A stretch of DNA of 64,000 nt from Helicobacter_B zhangjianzhongii (GTDB lineage Bacteria; Campylobacterota; Campylobacteria; Campylobacterales; Helicobacteraceae). This document shows, piece after piece, positions 33,337-42,600 of this stretch; position 1 is the stretch's first letter, and every line of letters starts with the position of its first letter. The stretch covers positions 124,001 to 188,000 of the forward strand of contig NZ_JANURN010000003.1 in NCBI RefSeq assembly GCF_030249855.1, read 5' to 3'. The notes under the pieces were generated by a model. That model ran no database searches, had not been told where the DNA came from, and was given only the letters and a program-made list of their open reading frames with translations. The position numbers and the translations under genes were made by a program.

Positions 33337-35757
33337 TTACACATCTTTGGTCTTTGGAGAGCCGCAGATATGGTAGCGGTGCAGCAGCTCATCATCAATC
33401 CTAAAGCCCTTTGCCCTAAGGGCTTCAATCACCGCCCTTGAGCAGTCTGTCTCCTTAGGCCAAGCCCTTGGGTGCGCGGGACTCTCTGGCTTATCTCTTG
33501 CATCGATGAATACTTGCTCCCCTTGGATCAGCACATCGCGCTTGGCATCGATATTATTGACAATACGCCACACAAGCATATAGGGGTTGTCTAAGTCATT
33601 TTTCCACGCATCAACTAAGATCGCGATCCTCATCACATCGCTTAAGTCGCTGCACGCACGCGCGAAGTTTTGTAGTGTGATCGCACCTTCTGCCTTGTGT
33701 CTCATAGAATTTAGTCCAATGATAGCGATAGGCACGCACGCTTCCACGCCATATTGGCGCACTAGGGAGATTGTTTCATCACCCATAGAAACTGCGTTTT
33801 CACTTGCGGCATTTTTTGCTGTCATTGCGAGCGGTGCTTGCACCGCGTGGCAAAGCGTAGCTTCTTTAGAAAACAAGGGATACCGCTCGGCGTTAGCCGA
33901 TGTTTCTTTAGAATCCATAAGTTCTGCGGTAGCAGAATAATCATTACTAGAATCCACTTTGTGCGTTTTTGTGGTGGGATTATCAAAAGTGGATTCTAGG
34001 GTGTTGGTAGAGTTTGTGGATTGCCACGCCGATAAATCGGCTCGCAATGACGAGGGGGGCGATTTTTCACACCCAGCCCCTTTTTCTTCTTCAAGGATTC
34101 TAGGAGTTGCGGTGGGGATCGTGTAGCTTTGCTCAAAAGTGGATTCTAGGGCAGTTTGCTCGCGGCAGGAGGTTTCACACTCGACTTGGTTTTCTTCTTC
34201 TAGGATTCTAGGAATTGCGGTGGGGCTGTGGGAGCTTTGGCGTTTTTGTGGAAGGTTAGCGAACTTGGCGTTCGTGCCTTCCGCAAAAACGCCAACACTG
34301 CCGCATTGCCTACCCAAGACCGAATCCCCCCCAGAAAAAGCAAGATTAAGCCTACCTAGCAGCTCACAATCACTCACCCTCTCCACCCCCTCCACCAGCT
34401 CCGCCTGCGCCACATCAAGCCCCAGCTTGCCGCCATAGGCGTATTGTGGGCTTGCGTGATCGAGCGCATCGCACACGCCCTCACTTAGCACGATCCCTTT
34501 CACACTAAAGCGATCTAGCACATATTTAAGCACCTTTTCATACTCCCCAAGCTCCGGGGCATCTTCGCCCACAAATATCGCGTGCTTCACAAAGCTCATC
34601 TGCCCCACCCCCCAAAATGCGTGCATAAGCTGCCGCGCGTGTCCGGGGTATTGTGGAGAAAGCTTTGCTAGGATAAGGTTATGAAACACGCCATTTTCTG
34701 GCATATTGTAGTCTAGCAGTCCGTGCGCGCTTGTCTGCAGCAGTGGTAAGAACACCCGCTCTGTCAAATACCCCATATACTTATCCTCTAGCGGTGGCTT
34801 GCCCACAATGGTCGCGGGGTAAATGGGGCTAGATCTATGCGTGATAGCCGTGATCTCTAGCACAGGATAGCTCTCAATAGGCGTGTAAAAGCCCGTATGA
34901 TCGCCAAATGGTCCCTCATCTTTTAGCCGCGAAGTATCCACAAAGCCCTCAATGATTATATCCACGCTAGATGGCACGCTTAAAGGGTTTGTGAGACAGC
35001 GCACCACTTCTACGCGCTTATCTTTGATCACCCCATAGAGCATAAGCTCATACGCGCCGTGTGGCAGGGGGGCTTGCGCACACCAAGTATAGAGCGGATC
35101 ACCGCCAAGCGCGATTGTTACAGGCATTTTCTTATCCGCCTTTTTATACTCGTGGAAAAAGTGCGTAGAGTCTTTATGTATCTGCCAGTGCAGTCCTAGC
35201 TCATTGCGTGAATGCACCTGCAAGCGATAAAGCCCTAAGTTTTTCTTGCTCCCATCAAGACTCTGCGTATAGACCTGCCCCATTGTGATAAACGGCGCGC
35301 TATCCCCCTCCCAAGTGGTCAAAATCGGCAGCTTGAAGAGGTCGACCTCCTCGCCTAGGTAGCGCACTTCTTGCGCGCTTGATTTGCTCACATATTTTGG
35401 GATAGCAAAGCGCAGCACACTATATCGCTTAAACGCAGCTAGCAGTCCCTTTAGCCCCTTTGGTGGGGCGAGATTTAGGAGGTCTTTGATCCTTGTGGCG
35501 ATTGCTTCTGGCGTTTTAGTGGCGATAAGCTCCACACGCCTAAAAGAGCCAAAGACATTCATAAGCACCGGCATCGCACAAGCCTCCTCCCCGCGCATAG
35601 GTTTGGTAAAAAGCAGTGCCTTGCCGCCATCTGCCCTCTTTGCCTCGATGTAGGCAAGCTGCGGGATCTCTAGGTAAATATCTAGCGGTGTATCGATGAT
35701 CTCTAGCTCATTATGCTTGGCTAAAAGTGCGATTGTCGCTTCCGTTGTCGCTTCCAT
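33337..35757 (-). CDS. UbiD-family (menaquinone pathway) decarboxylase with repeat insertion
   Basis: An 806-residue prenyl-FMN-dependent decarboxylase; relatives are about 600. Native motifs are LLFTKPMRGEEACAMPVLMN, TMGQVYTQSLDGSKKNLGLYR, PFGDHTGFYTPIESYPVLE, TIVGKPPLEDKYMG, and the C-terminal NPYMLVWRIVNNIDAKRD and WPKETDCS. The excess lies at about residues 478-690, a mosaic with KVDSS, LESTF, RILEEE and SKEATL modules, inserted before the DETISLVRQYGVEA segment. Removing it restores about 600 residues. The enzyme probably acts in the futalosine-type menaquinone route used by epsilonproteobacteria; that is inference. Confidence 0.85.
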   Translation of the reverse strand: MEATTEATIALLAKHNELEIIDTPLDIYLEIPQLAYIEAKRADGGKALLFTKPMRGEEACAMPVLMNVFGSFRRVELIATKTPEAIATRIKDLLNLAPPKGLKGLLAAFKRYSVLRFAIPKYVSKSSAQEVRYLGEEVDLFKLPILTTWEGDSAPFITMGQVYTQSLDGSKKNLGLYRLQVHSRNELGLHWQIHKDSTHFFHEYKKADKKMPVTIALGGDPLYTWCAQAPLPHGAYELMLYGVIKDKRVEVVRCLTNPLSVPSSVDIIIEGFVDTSRLKDEGPFGDHTGFYTPIESYPVLEITAITHRSSPIYPATIVGKPPLEDKYMGYLTERVFLPLLQTSAHGLLDYNMPENGVFHNLILAKLSPQYPGHARQLMHAFWGVGQMSFVKHAIFVGEDAPELGEYEKVLKYVLDRFSVKGIVLSEGVCDALDHASPQYAYGGKLGLDVAQAELVEGVERVSDCELLGRLNLAFSGGDSVLGRQCGSVGVFAEGTNAKFANLPQKRQSSHSPTAIPRILEEENQVECETSCREQTALESTFEQSYTIPTATPRILEEEKGAGCEKSPPSSLRADLSAWQSTNSTNTLESTFDNPTTKTHKVDSSNDYSATAELMDSKETSANAERYPLFSKEATLCHAVQAPLAMTAKNAASENAVSMGDETISLVRQYGVEACVPIAIIGLNSMRHKAEGAITLQNFARACSDLSDVMRIAILVDAWKNDLDNPYMLVWRIVNNIDAKRDVLIQGEQVFIDARDKPESPAHPRAWPKETDCSRAVIEALRAKGFRIDDELLHRYHICGSPKTKDV
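33790..34325 (-). repeat. In-frame mosaic repeat block in the UbiD gene
   Basis: About 535 bp. It contains GCGAG/GTGGC palindromes at 33831-33846 (core GCGGTGC/GCACCGC) and 34028-34041 (GCCGAT/ATCGGC), a TCGGC-GTTA-GCCGA palindrome at 33887-33900, two related AGGATTCTAGGA modules near 34095 and 34200, and a palindrome with 17-bp arms at 34239-34255 and 34277-34293. Confidence 0.85.
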
Positions 35758-35988
35758 AATAGTGCCTTGATAGAGAGATAGCGCATTGTAGCATATCGTA
35801 GCTTTTAGGCTAGATCTCCCCTATCTACGCCGCTTCTACGCCACATCTCTAGCACCTGCCAAGATCGCAGAAATCTAAACAAATTGTAATCTTTGACAAG
35901 ATTTTTACAAATTTTGTGTGGATTTTTGCAAAAAATATATTACACTACCCACCAGCAAGTGATTGCTAAATAATCTAAAGGAGTTTTT
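35758..35988 (+). promoter_or_regulatory. Upstream region of the porin gene
   Basis: A+T-rich sequence from about 35878. TTGACA at 35893-35898 and TATATT at 35936-35941 are present but too far apart to be one promoter; the TATATT with the T-rich stretch before it is the likelier core promoter, 48 bp before the ATG. AAAGGAG precedes the start codon. No repeats are in the last 200 bp. Confidence 0.45.
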
Positions 35989-37194
35989 ATGAAAGGTTTT
36001 AACAAACTGCTTCTCGTGAGTGCTGTGCTAAGTGCCGCTCTCTCTCAAGTGTCTGCCTACAAGGTGATCGATGAAGATGACAAAGTCGTCGATGTGTATG
36101 GATCTGTGCGCGGCTATGTGGGGTATGGAGCTGCTGCCGCTGGGGTAGATACGCTTAATAATGGCTCTACAACTTCATCTATCGGGTATGGTCCTTATGG
36201 CGGGGCATTCTACGGCTTGCAGACAAACTCTCGCCTAGGTGTCAAAGCCAAAGTAGGAAACTTCCAAGCGCAAACTGAGCTAGGACTTAGCGAGACTGAT
36301 GGCTTCCGCCAAATGTGGGGATCTTATACATTTGGCTCGGCTGGGACCCTACTCTTTGGTAAGGCAGACTCACCATCAGTAGCTAAATCTTCTTTCTCCT
36401 CTGATGTGTCAAACACTGACCAAGGGCATCAAGGCTTCAGTGGTCCAAACACCGCAAACCGCCGATTCCAAGTTACTTACTCTATCGCGGGGCTTTCTAT
36501 CGGGCTTGTAAGCGACCAACCCACAGTGATCGATGCGCAAGTCCAAAGAGGCGAGACTATCCCACGCATCGCTGCTAACTACAACTACCAAAACGAAGAT
36601 AAAACCCTAGACTTCCAAGTCGGTGGTGCTTATAAATACTTCAATAAAGGTAGCCTTGGCTTGGGTGATGATGGACTAGCAAAAGGTCGCTTCCTAAATG
36701 GCAGCGGCTCGGCGTTCCACATCTTTGCCGCGCTTAAGTCTCAAGCTATGGATAAAAGGCTCTTCTTCTCCGGTATGCTCCACTATGGTGTGAATGGCGA
36801 TCTCTACAATGAGCAAGCAACAAAGTTCAACGATGGCGGCTACAAGCATAGTGATTTGATCACAAGCAATATGTCAGTAGCTAGCAATGTCCATAGAGCA
36901 GGTATCTATGCAGAGAGCGGCTATCAATTCTCTGATATGCTAAGTGGTGTGCTAGGTCTAGGCTATCAATACACTTCAGTTATCAGCAGCATAAGCAACC
37001 AAAAGACCGCAGCTGCTCAAACATATATGGTAATGGCACAGCTCCCTATCAAATTTGACAAGGGCTTTAGGCTGACACCACAGATCGGCTACTATGGCGG
37101 TGTGCTAGGGCAAGACAGCGATAATTCTAACGCTTCTACAATCGAAGTCAAGCACGGCTTGATCGCATTTGTCCAAGCTCGATACGACTTCTAA
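35989..37194 (+). CDS. Outer-membrane porin
   Basis: A 401-residue beta-barrel protein. A signal peptide (FNKLLLVSAVLSAALSQVSA) is followed by VVDVYGSVRGYVGYG, LQTNSRLGVKAKVGNFQAQTELGL and YTFGSAGTLLFGKAD, typical of Gram-negative general porins and of the Campylobacter/Helicobacter major outer-membrane protein. The chain ends in VQARYDF with the C-terminal phenylalanine used for barrel assembly. It likely lets small hydrophilic solutes through the outer membrane. No repeat insertions. Strong ribosome-binding site suggests high expression. Confidence 0.88.
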   Translation: MKGFNKLLLVSAVLSAALSQVSAYKVIDEDDKVVDVYGSVRGYVGYGAAAAGVDTLNNGSTTSSIGYGPYGGAFYGLQTNSRLGVKAKVGNFQAQTELGLSETDGFRQMWGSYTFGSAGTLLFGKADSPSVAKSSFSSDVSNTDQGHQGFSGPNTANRRFQVTYSIAGLSIGLVSDQPTVIDAQVQRGETIPRIAANYNYQNEDKTLDFQVGGAYKYFNKGSLGLGDDGLAKGRFLNGSGSAFHIFAALKSQAMDKRLFFSGMLHYGVNGDLYNEQATKFNDGGYKHSDLITSNMSVASNVHRAGIYAESGYQFSDMLSGVLGLGYQYTSVISSISNQKTAAAQTYMVMAQLPIKFDKGFRLTPQIGYYGGVLGQDSDNSNASTIEVKHGLIAFVQARYDF

Positions 37195-37223
37195 GATCTA
37201 AGATCTAGGCTCCCCCTAGATCA

Positions 37224-37243
37224 CCTAGCGCAAGCGCGCTAGG
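37224..37243 (+). terminator. Probable intrinsic terminator of the porin gene
   Basis: CCTAGCGC (37224-37231), loop AAGC, GCGCTAGG (37236-37243), with flanking CCCC/GGGG partly extending the stem. The downstream T-run is weak (CTTTG), so efficiency is uncertain. Confidence 0.55.
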
Positions 37244-37275
37244 GGCTTTGTCTCTTGCTACTTTTCCTTGCTGCT

Positions 37276-37345
37276 TTATCTTGCCTTTTATCTTGCCTTT
37301 TATCTTGCCTTTTTGGCTTGCGTTTTTGGCTTGCGTTTTATCTTG
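37276..37345. repeat. 12-bp tandem repeats between porin and der
   Basis: Three copies of TTATCTTGCCTT are followed by two of a related TTTGGCTTGCGT unit and a partial first-type unit. A minus-strand open frame here (KGKIKGKIK) is only the repeat read through. Nothing else is evident in the 37244-37464 gap. Confidence 0.6.
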
Positions 37346-37464
37346 TGTTTTTTGCGCGATTGTCTTATAGTATTTATAGCTAGCGTGGATTCTAAGCATA
37401 GTAGAATCTAATGGGCTTTTTGCTATGATTTGCACCAAATGACCAAAGCACCCAAAGGCACACT

Positions 37465-39240
37465 ATGAAAACTATCGCTATCATCGGCAGACCAAATGTC
37501 GGCAAATCCTCTCTCTTTAACCGCTTGGCAAAGAGCCGCATAGCCATAACCTCCCATATCGCAGGCACCACGCGCGATACCAACGCCACGCACATCACCT
37601 TGCACAACGACCAAAGCGTGCGCATAGTCGATACCGGCGGCATTGAAGATAGAAGCGATGAGCTATTCTCCAATGTGGCGGACAAGGCAAAGCAAGCGGC
37701 AAAGGCGGCAGACCTCATCATCTACCTAGTCGATGGCAAGCAGCTCCCCACGCAAGAAGATAGAAAGCTCTTTTTCACCCTGCACAAAGCCACCCCTACC
37801 CTGCTTGTGGTCAATAAAATCGATAATGACTCACAAAAGGAGCTAGGCTACAACTTCGCGGAGTTTGGCACAAGGGAGATGTATTTCATCTCTGTGTCGC
37901 ATAATCGCGGCATAAGCATTTTGCTCCGCGCGATAGAGGCGGCACTTTTCCCAGCGGTGAAGGAGGTGGAGCAGGATATGGAAGAGGAGCTGCTAGAAGC
38001 CCTAGAATCCAACTTTTCTAAGGGGGATTTTGCTTGTGAGCTAGAATCCCAAACATACAACGCAAATGCCCAAATCCTAGAATCCCAAAGCGGCTTTACA
38101 AAACAAGCCCAACCCCTAGAATCCACTTTTGACAAAAACGCAAACGCGGATTCTAGTGATGAAGCTTTTTCATCGTCATTGCGAGCTTTGGCGCAAGACA
38201 AAGCGTGGCAATCCACAAAATCCACGCAAGTGGATTCTAGCAATGCTGCTGATTCTACTGCCGCAAAAACTATGGATTGCCACGCGGATTTTCAATCCGC
38301 TCGCAATGACAGCATAAACGCGGATTCTAGCAACGCCCTGTCATCGCGAGCCGACTCTCCTGTCCCTCATCTGTCATCTCAAGGCGATGAAATCCGCGAT
38401 TCTAGCCCAAAAGCCGAATCCCCCCAAGACCCAATCCAAGTGGGCATCATCGGTCGCGTCAATGTCGGCAAATCCTCCCTCCTAAACGCCCTTGTAGGCT
38501 ATGATCGTAGCGTAGTGAGCGCGCAAGCTGGCACGACAATCGACCCTGTCGATGAGCAAATCACCTTTGAGTCTCACACCTTGCGCTTTGTCGATACTGC
38601 TGGGATCCGCCGCAAAGGCAAGATAGAGTCCCTAGAGAAATTCGCCCTAGATCGCACGACCAAGATCCTAGAGCAAGCTGATATAGCGATTTTGGTGCTG
38701 GATTCTAGCGCGCCGCTTGTCGAGCTTGATGAGAAGATCTTCTCCCTTGTGCAGAAGCACGCCCTAGGCGTCATAGTCGTGTGGAACAAATGGGATATAG
38801 CGCACGCGGATTTTAGCAGTATCCGCGCGGAGTTTTTGCGGCGATTTCGCTTCTTAGAATACGCGCCGTTTTTGACCCTAAGCGCACTTACAGGGCGACA
38901 CATCAAAGATCTCAAGCACAAAATCCTAGAAGTCTATAATAACTACACCTCTAGGATCCCCACCGCTAGACTTAATGCCACGATAGAAAAAGCCCTGCGC
39001 ACCCACCCTATCCCAAGCGATCGCGGCAAGCTTGTCAAGATCTACTACGCCACGCAATACGCCACCAAGCCCCCGCAAATCGCGCTTATCAGCAATCGCC
39101 CCAAATCCCTGCACTTTAGCTATAAGCGGTATTTGATCAATTGCCTTAGGAAAGAGTTTGGCTTAAGCGGCACGCCGATCCTGCTAGCCCCCCGCCCCAA
39201 ATCACAAAGCAACCCAGAGTCCATAGAGCCTAGAGCCTAG
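37465..39240 (+). CDS. der: GTPase Der (EngA) with repeat-enlarged linker
   Basis: Two tandem GTPase domains needed for 50S ribosome assembly. Domain one has GRPNVGKSSLFNRL, AGTTRD, DTGG and NKID; domain two has GRVNVGKSSLLNALVG, AGTTIDPVDE, DTAGIRRKG and NKWD; the KH-like C-terminal domain ends with KRYLINCLRKEFGLSGTPI. The ORF is 591 residues, about 130-140 over the family. The excess is exactly in the linker between the GTPase domains (about residues 186-324) and is mosaic repeat, including palindromes with cores GCTTTG/CAAAGC and GCGGATT/AATCCGC. The linker is naturally variable and acidic, so tolerance is plausible. Confidence 0.93.
   Translation: MKTIAIIGRPNVGKSSLFNRLAKSRIAITSHIAGTTRDTNATHITLHNDQSVRIVDTGGIEDRSDELFSNVADKAKQAAKAADLIIYLVDGKQLPTQEDRKLFFTLHKATPTLLVVNKIDNDSQKELGYNFAEFGTREMYFISVSHNRGISILLRAIEAALFPAVKEVEQDMEEELLEALESNFSKGDFACELESQTYNANAQILESQSGFTKQAQPLESTFDKNANADSSDEAFSSSLRALAQDKAWQSTKSTQVDSSNAADSTAAKTMDCHADFQSARNDSINADSSNALSSRADSPVPHLSSQGDEIRDSSPKAESPQDPIQVGIIGRVNVGKSSLLNALVGYDRSVVSAQAGTTIDPVDEQITFESHTLRFVDTAGIRRKGKIESLEKFALDRTTKILEQADIAILVLDSSAPLVELDEKIFSLVQKHALGVIVVWNKWDIAHADFSSIRAEFLRRFRFLEYAPFLTLSALTGRHIKDLKHKILEVYNNYTSRIPTARLNATIEKALRTHPIPSDRGKLVKIYYATQYATKPPQIALISNRPKSLHFSYKRYLINCLRKEFGLSGTPILLAPRPKSQSNPESIEPRA
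38020..38436 (+). repeat. In-frame mosaic repeat block in der
   Basis: About 415 bp of 15-mers in both orientations and two GCGAG/GTGGC palindromes: core GCTTTG (38185-38190) with CAAAGC (38199-38204), and GCGGATT (38284-38290) with AATCCGC (38294-38300). Confidence 0.85.
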
Positions 39241-39560
39241 CCACTATCAAGGATCAGCTTGCGTGGATTTATGGATCGCCACGACTTCCTTGCGGAAGTC
39301 TCGCGATGACAAAGGTGGAGTCGGCTTGCTGGTGTAGATTTTGCGCGTTCCTAGAATCCACTTTTTCACGCATATCCACACAAATCCTAGAATCCACTTT
39401 TGAGACTTTTGCGGCGTTTTTCTGTCATCGCGAGCCTTGCGCTACGCTGCCCCCTCTGTCATCGCGAGCGAGTGCAACGAGCGTGGCGATCCATAAAAAC
39501 ACTGCTCAATCACAAATCCTAAAATCCACTTTTTTGCTCTATGTGATTATGATCTATTGT
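39241..39560. repeat. Repeat-filled intergenic region
   Basis: Holds a GCGAG/GTGGC palindrome at 39271-39310 with core GACTTCC/GGAAGTC, a partial copy near 39420, a copy near 39460 whose core is not complementary, and 15-mers near 39350, 39388 and 39522. No gene seen. Confidence 0.65.
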
Positions 39561-39588
39561 AAAGCGTTTTTTTTTTTTTTTGTATAAT
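39557..39588 (+). promoter_or_regulatory. Autotransporter promoter with a T15 spacer
   Basis: A TATAAT -10 box lies at 39583-39588. Directly before it is a run of fifteen T (39567-39581), and a weak TTGTAA at 39557-39562 could serve as -35 with a 20-bp spacing. Tract length would set promoter geometry. AAGGAG follows before the ATG at 39638. Confidence 0.7.
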
Positions 39589-39637
39589 CGCGCAATTTTT
39601 CCACTTATAATATAATTAAAACTCTAAGGAGCTATCG

Positions 39638-42600
39638 ATGAAAGGCTTGCGTATTTCCATAGCACTATCCGCCCTGCTTTTAGCCCAAGCCGATGCGCAG
39701 ATTATCTACGCTGATACCTTTTTCTACCGCGATTTTTTGGACCTAGGGCAGAATAAGGGGGCGTTTGCCGCTGGGGCGCAAGGCGTGGTGATAGAGTCTA
39801 GCAAGCAGCCCGGCGTCTCTATGCGCTTTGAAGCCCCTATCATCGATCAATCCGCCAGAAGTAATAATGGCAACTCCACTTCCCTTGGGCGCAACTTCGT
39901 CATCACCGCTACCCATGTGGTAGGGAGTAGCGGTAGCAGCAGCGACTCGCTTGCTAATGCGTCAAATGTAGAGATAAGACGCTGGGGGCAGACTTCTTAC
40001 ACTATCGACACAAATAATAAATCTCAAAATAAGGGCTTTGATGTGTCTTTTGCGCGGTTTAATAAATATATCGTAGAGGGCGAGACAGAGATTTTTGACG
40101 CGGGGTTAGAATCAGATCAAGGTATCACCGCTAGTAGTCCTAACCCGGCAAAAGAAGCAGAGAATTTAAAAAAGCTAAAAGATTATTTACAGAAGAATGC
40201 GACAGATTCTAATGGCAATCTTATCGTGTTTCAAGCAGGGTCGGGGAGACTGAGCCTTTTTAACGCTCCGGGCGGTGGCTTTAAAGAAGCAGGGATTGCT
40301 GCGATTACCGGGACGCGTGGCGGGAGCTTGAGCGGTGCGATTGATTTTGAGAAAATCACTTATCAAAATTCAAAGGCGAATGAAAATGTCGATGCTAGGG
40401 GACTCCAAATAGTAGAGCGCACCGATCTTACTTGGGTCAATGCTATAAGCCCGGGAGATAGCGGAAGTGGATTCTATATCTATGATAAGACGAAGCAGAA
40501 ATGGCTACTACTTGGCGTAACTGCCCAAGCGGATTTTGTAGGGGGTGGGACTTCTGCTATTGCCGTGGCGACTAAAAAGGATTTTGAGAAGTTTAAAGAG
40601 AGTAATGAGCAAAATATTGATTTAGGGGGATTGCATACTTGGACTTTTGATGGGAATGGATTCCAAAATGGAAGCTGGATAGGCAAGCAGCAAAACAAAG
40701 ACATCGTGTTTAGCAGTGGTGGGAGCATGCAAGTTACAGGAAACATACGCTTGCTTGATAGCGGGCAAACCGGTGGCTTTGTCTTTAAAGCCGGAAGCAA
40801 CGCAACTGCTAGCAATCCCACAACCTACAAAATCACAAGCAAAAATGGTCAGCTCTATGGCTTTGACGGGGCGGGGCTTGATATCGAGGAAAATGTCAAA
40901 GTAGAGTGGGGACTAGGCTTTATCAAGGGTAATGGCACTGGCGATAAAAGGGGTGTCAATGACGCCCTGCATAAAGTCGGTAAAGGCACACTGGTCATAA
41001 CCACAAAGTATGATACGCCGCCAGATGATGGCAAATACGGCTACCTGCGCGTGGGCGATGGGAAAGTGGTCTTTGATACCGAGTCTCAAGCCTTTAATGG
41101 CGTGTATCTCACAAGTGGGCGCGGGACTTTGGAGCTGGTAAATGGCAAGGCGCAAGCCTTTGGCGCGGTGAAAGATCCTTCACAGCTAGATTCTACGCTC
41201 CCAAATCACTTCATACTAAACCAAGAGCATAGAGACAAGCTAGGAATCTACTTTGGCAATGGTGGTGGGAACTTAGACCTAAAGGGCAATAGCCTAACGC
41301 TCAATGCCATCTCTAGCAATGACGCGCGCGCAAATATTATCAACACTGATGAGAAACACACAAGCACGATGACTATCGAGGGCTTGGGCTACGATAAGGA
41401 TAAAAAGACAAAGACAAACGAGAAAGCAGATACTATTATCCACGCGAGCTTTGGGCAAAGCACAGATTCTAAAAAAGATAACTCAAGCACAAATGGGAAT
41501 CTCAATCTTGTCTATAAAGGCGATGAGAAAGCTGCCACTGATGAAAACAAAGCCGCGCTCGTCTTTGACGGCAATGTCAATGCCAAGGGCTTGCAGGTAG
41601 ATAGCGGCAAAGTCGTGCTGCAAGGACACCCCACAACGCATGCGTATATACGAAATCAAGATATAATGACAAACTTGGGAAAAAAGAATTTTTTAGATCT
41701 TGTCATAAAAGCCGAGGGCAGCAAACTGCCTGACTGGATGGACCTAAGTCGCCCTAGCACACTAGAGCAGCCCGACTGGGACCACAGAGTGTTTAAGATT
41801 GGCAAGATTGATTTACAAAGCTCAAGGCTTGATGTGGGGCGTGAAGCGACTTTGGAGGGTAATATTACAGCGGATTCTAGCTCGGCGATTAACTTTGGCG
41901 GGGATATAGACCATTACATCGATAAAAAGGACGGCGAAAACACCACGGGCAATGGCTTTGAATACCAGCAAGAAGTAGAAAAAAAGAAGCTAAAAGAAGC
42001 AACACAGAAGCTCGCCAATCAAACTATCCACTTCAAAGGCAGTATTGATGCCACAGGCACGACAATAAACTCACACATTTATGACTTCAACGCCAAGCTT
42101 GATTTGAAAAATAGCGCGAAGCTTAATGCAGATTTTCTAACCCTTGATAGAGAGACGCACGCAAGCGGCGCGATTCTTACAATGAATACTAACAGCAGTG
42201 CAAATGTGAAAAATCTTATTTTCAAAGGGCTTAATGGCAGTGCGAATGACATCGTAAATATCACAGGCGGCTCGAGGCTTAAGGTTACAGAATCTCTAGG
42301 CTTTGAGAAATCGACTTTTGATTTGAAAAATCTTAGCTCTATTGGTGGAAGCAGCTTCACAAAGCCCACAAACTACGATATTTTTGTCAAAGATAGCTCC
42401 CAGATCACAGGAGATAGCACAGACATCACCGGCAATGTCGGCGTGATGAATGAATCTAGCCTTACGCTAAAATCTATCACGCTAAAAGATATTAGCTCGA
42501 CAACAGGGGCAGACTCTACACAAGCGCAATCCACCCCAGAATCTAGCAAGCATAAAAACTCTATTCTCGTAGATGGCAAAAACTCTAGCCTAAGTGTGAG

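Noticed and set aside
37205..37438. Lysine-rich minus-strand frame KGKIKGKIK
   Set aside because: Product of a 12-bp tandem repeat, no credible start, and it overlaps the porin terminator.
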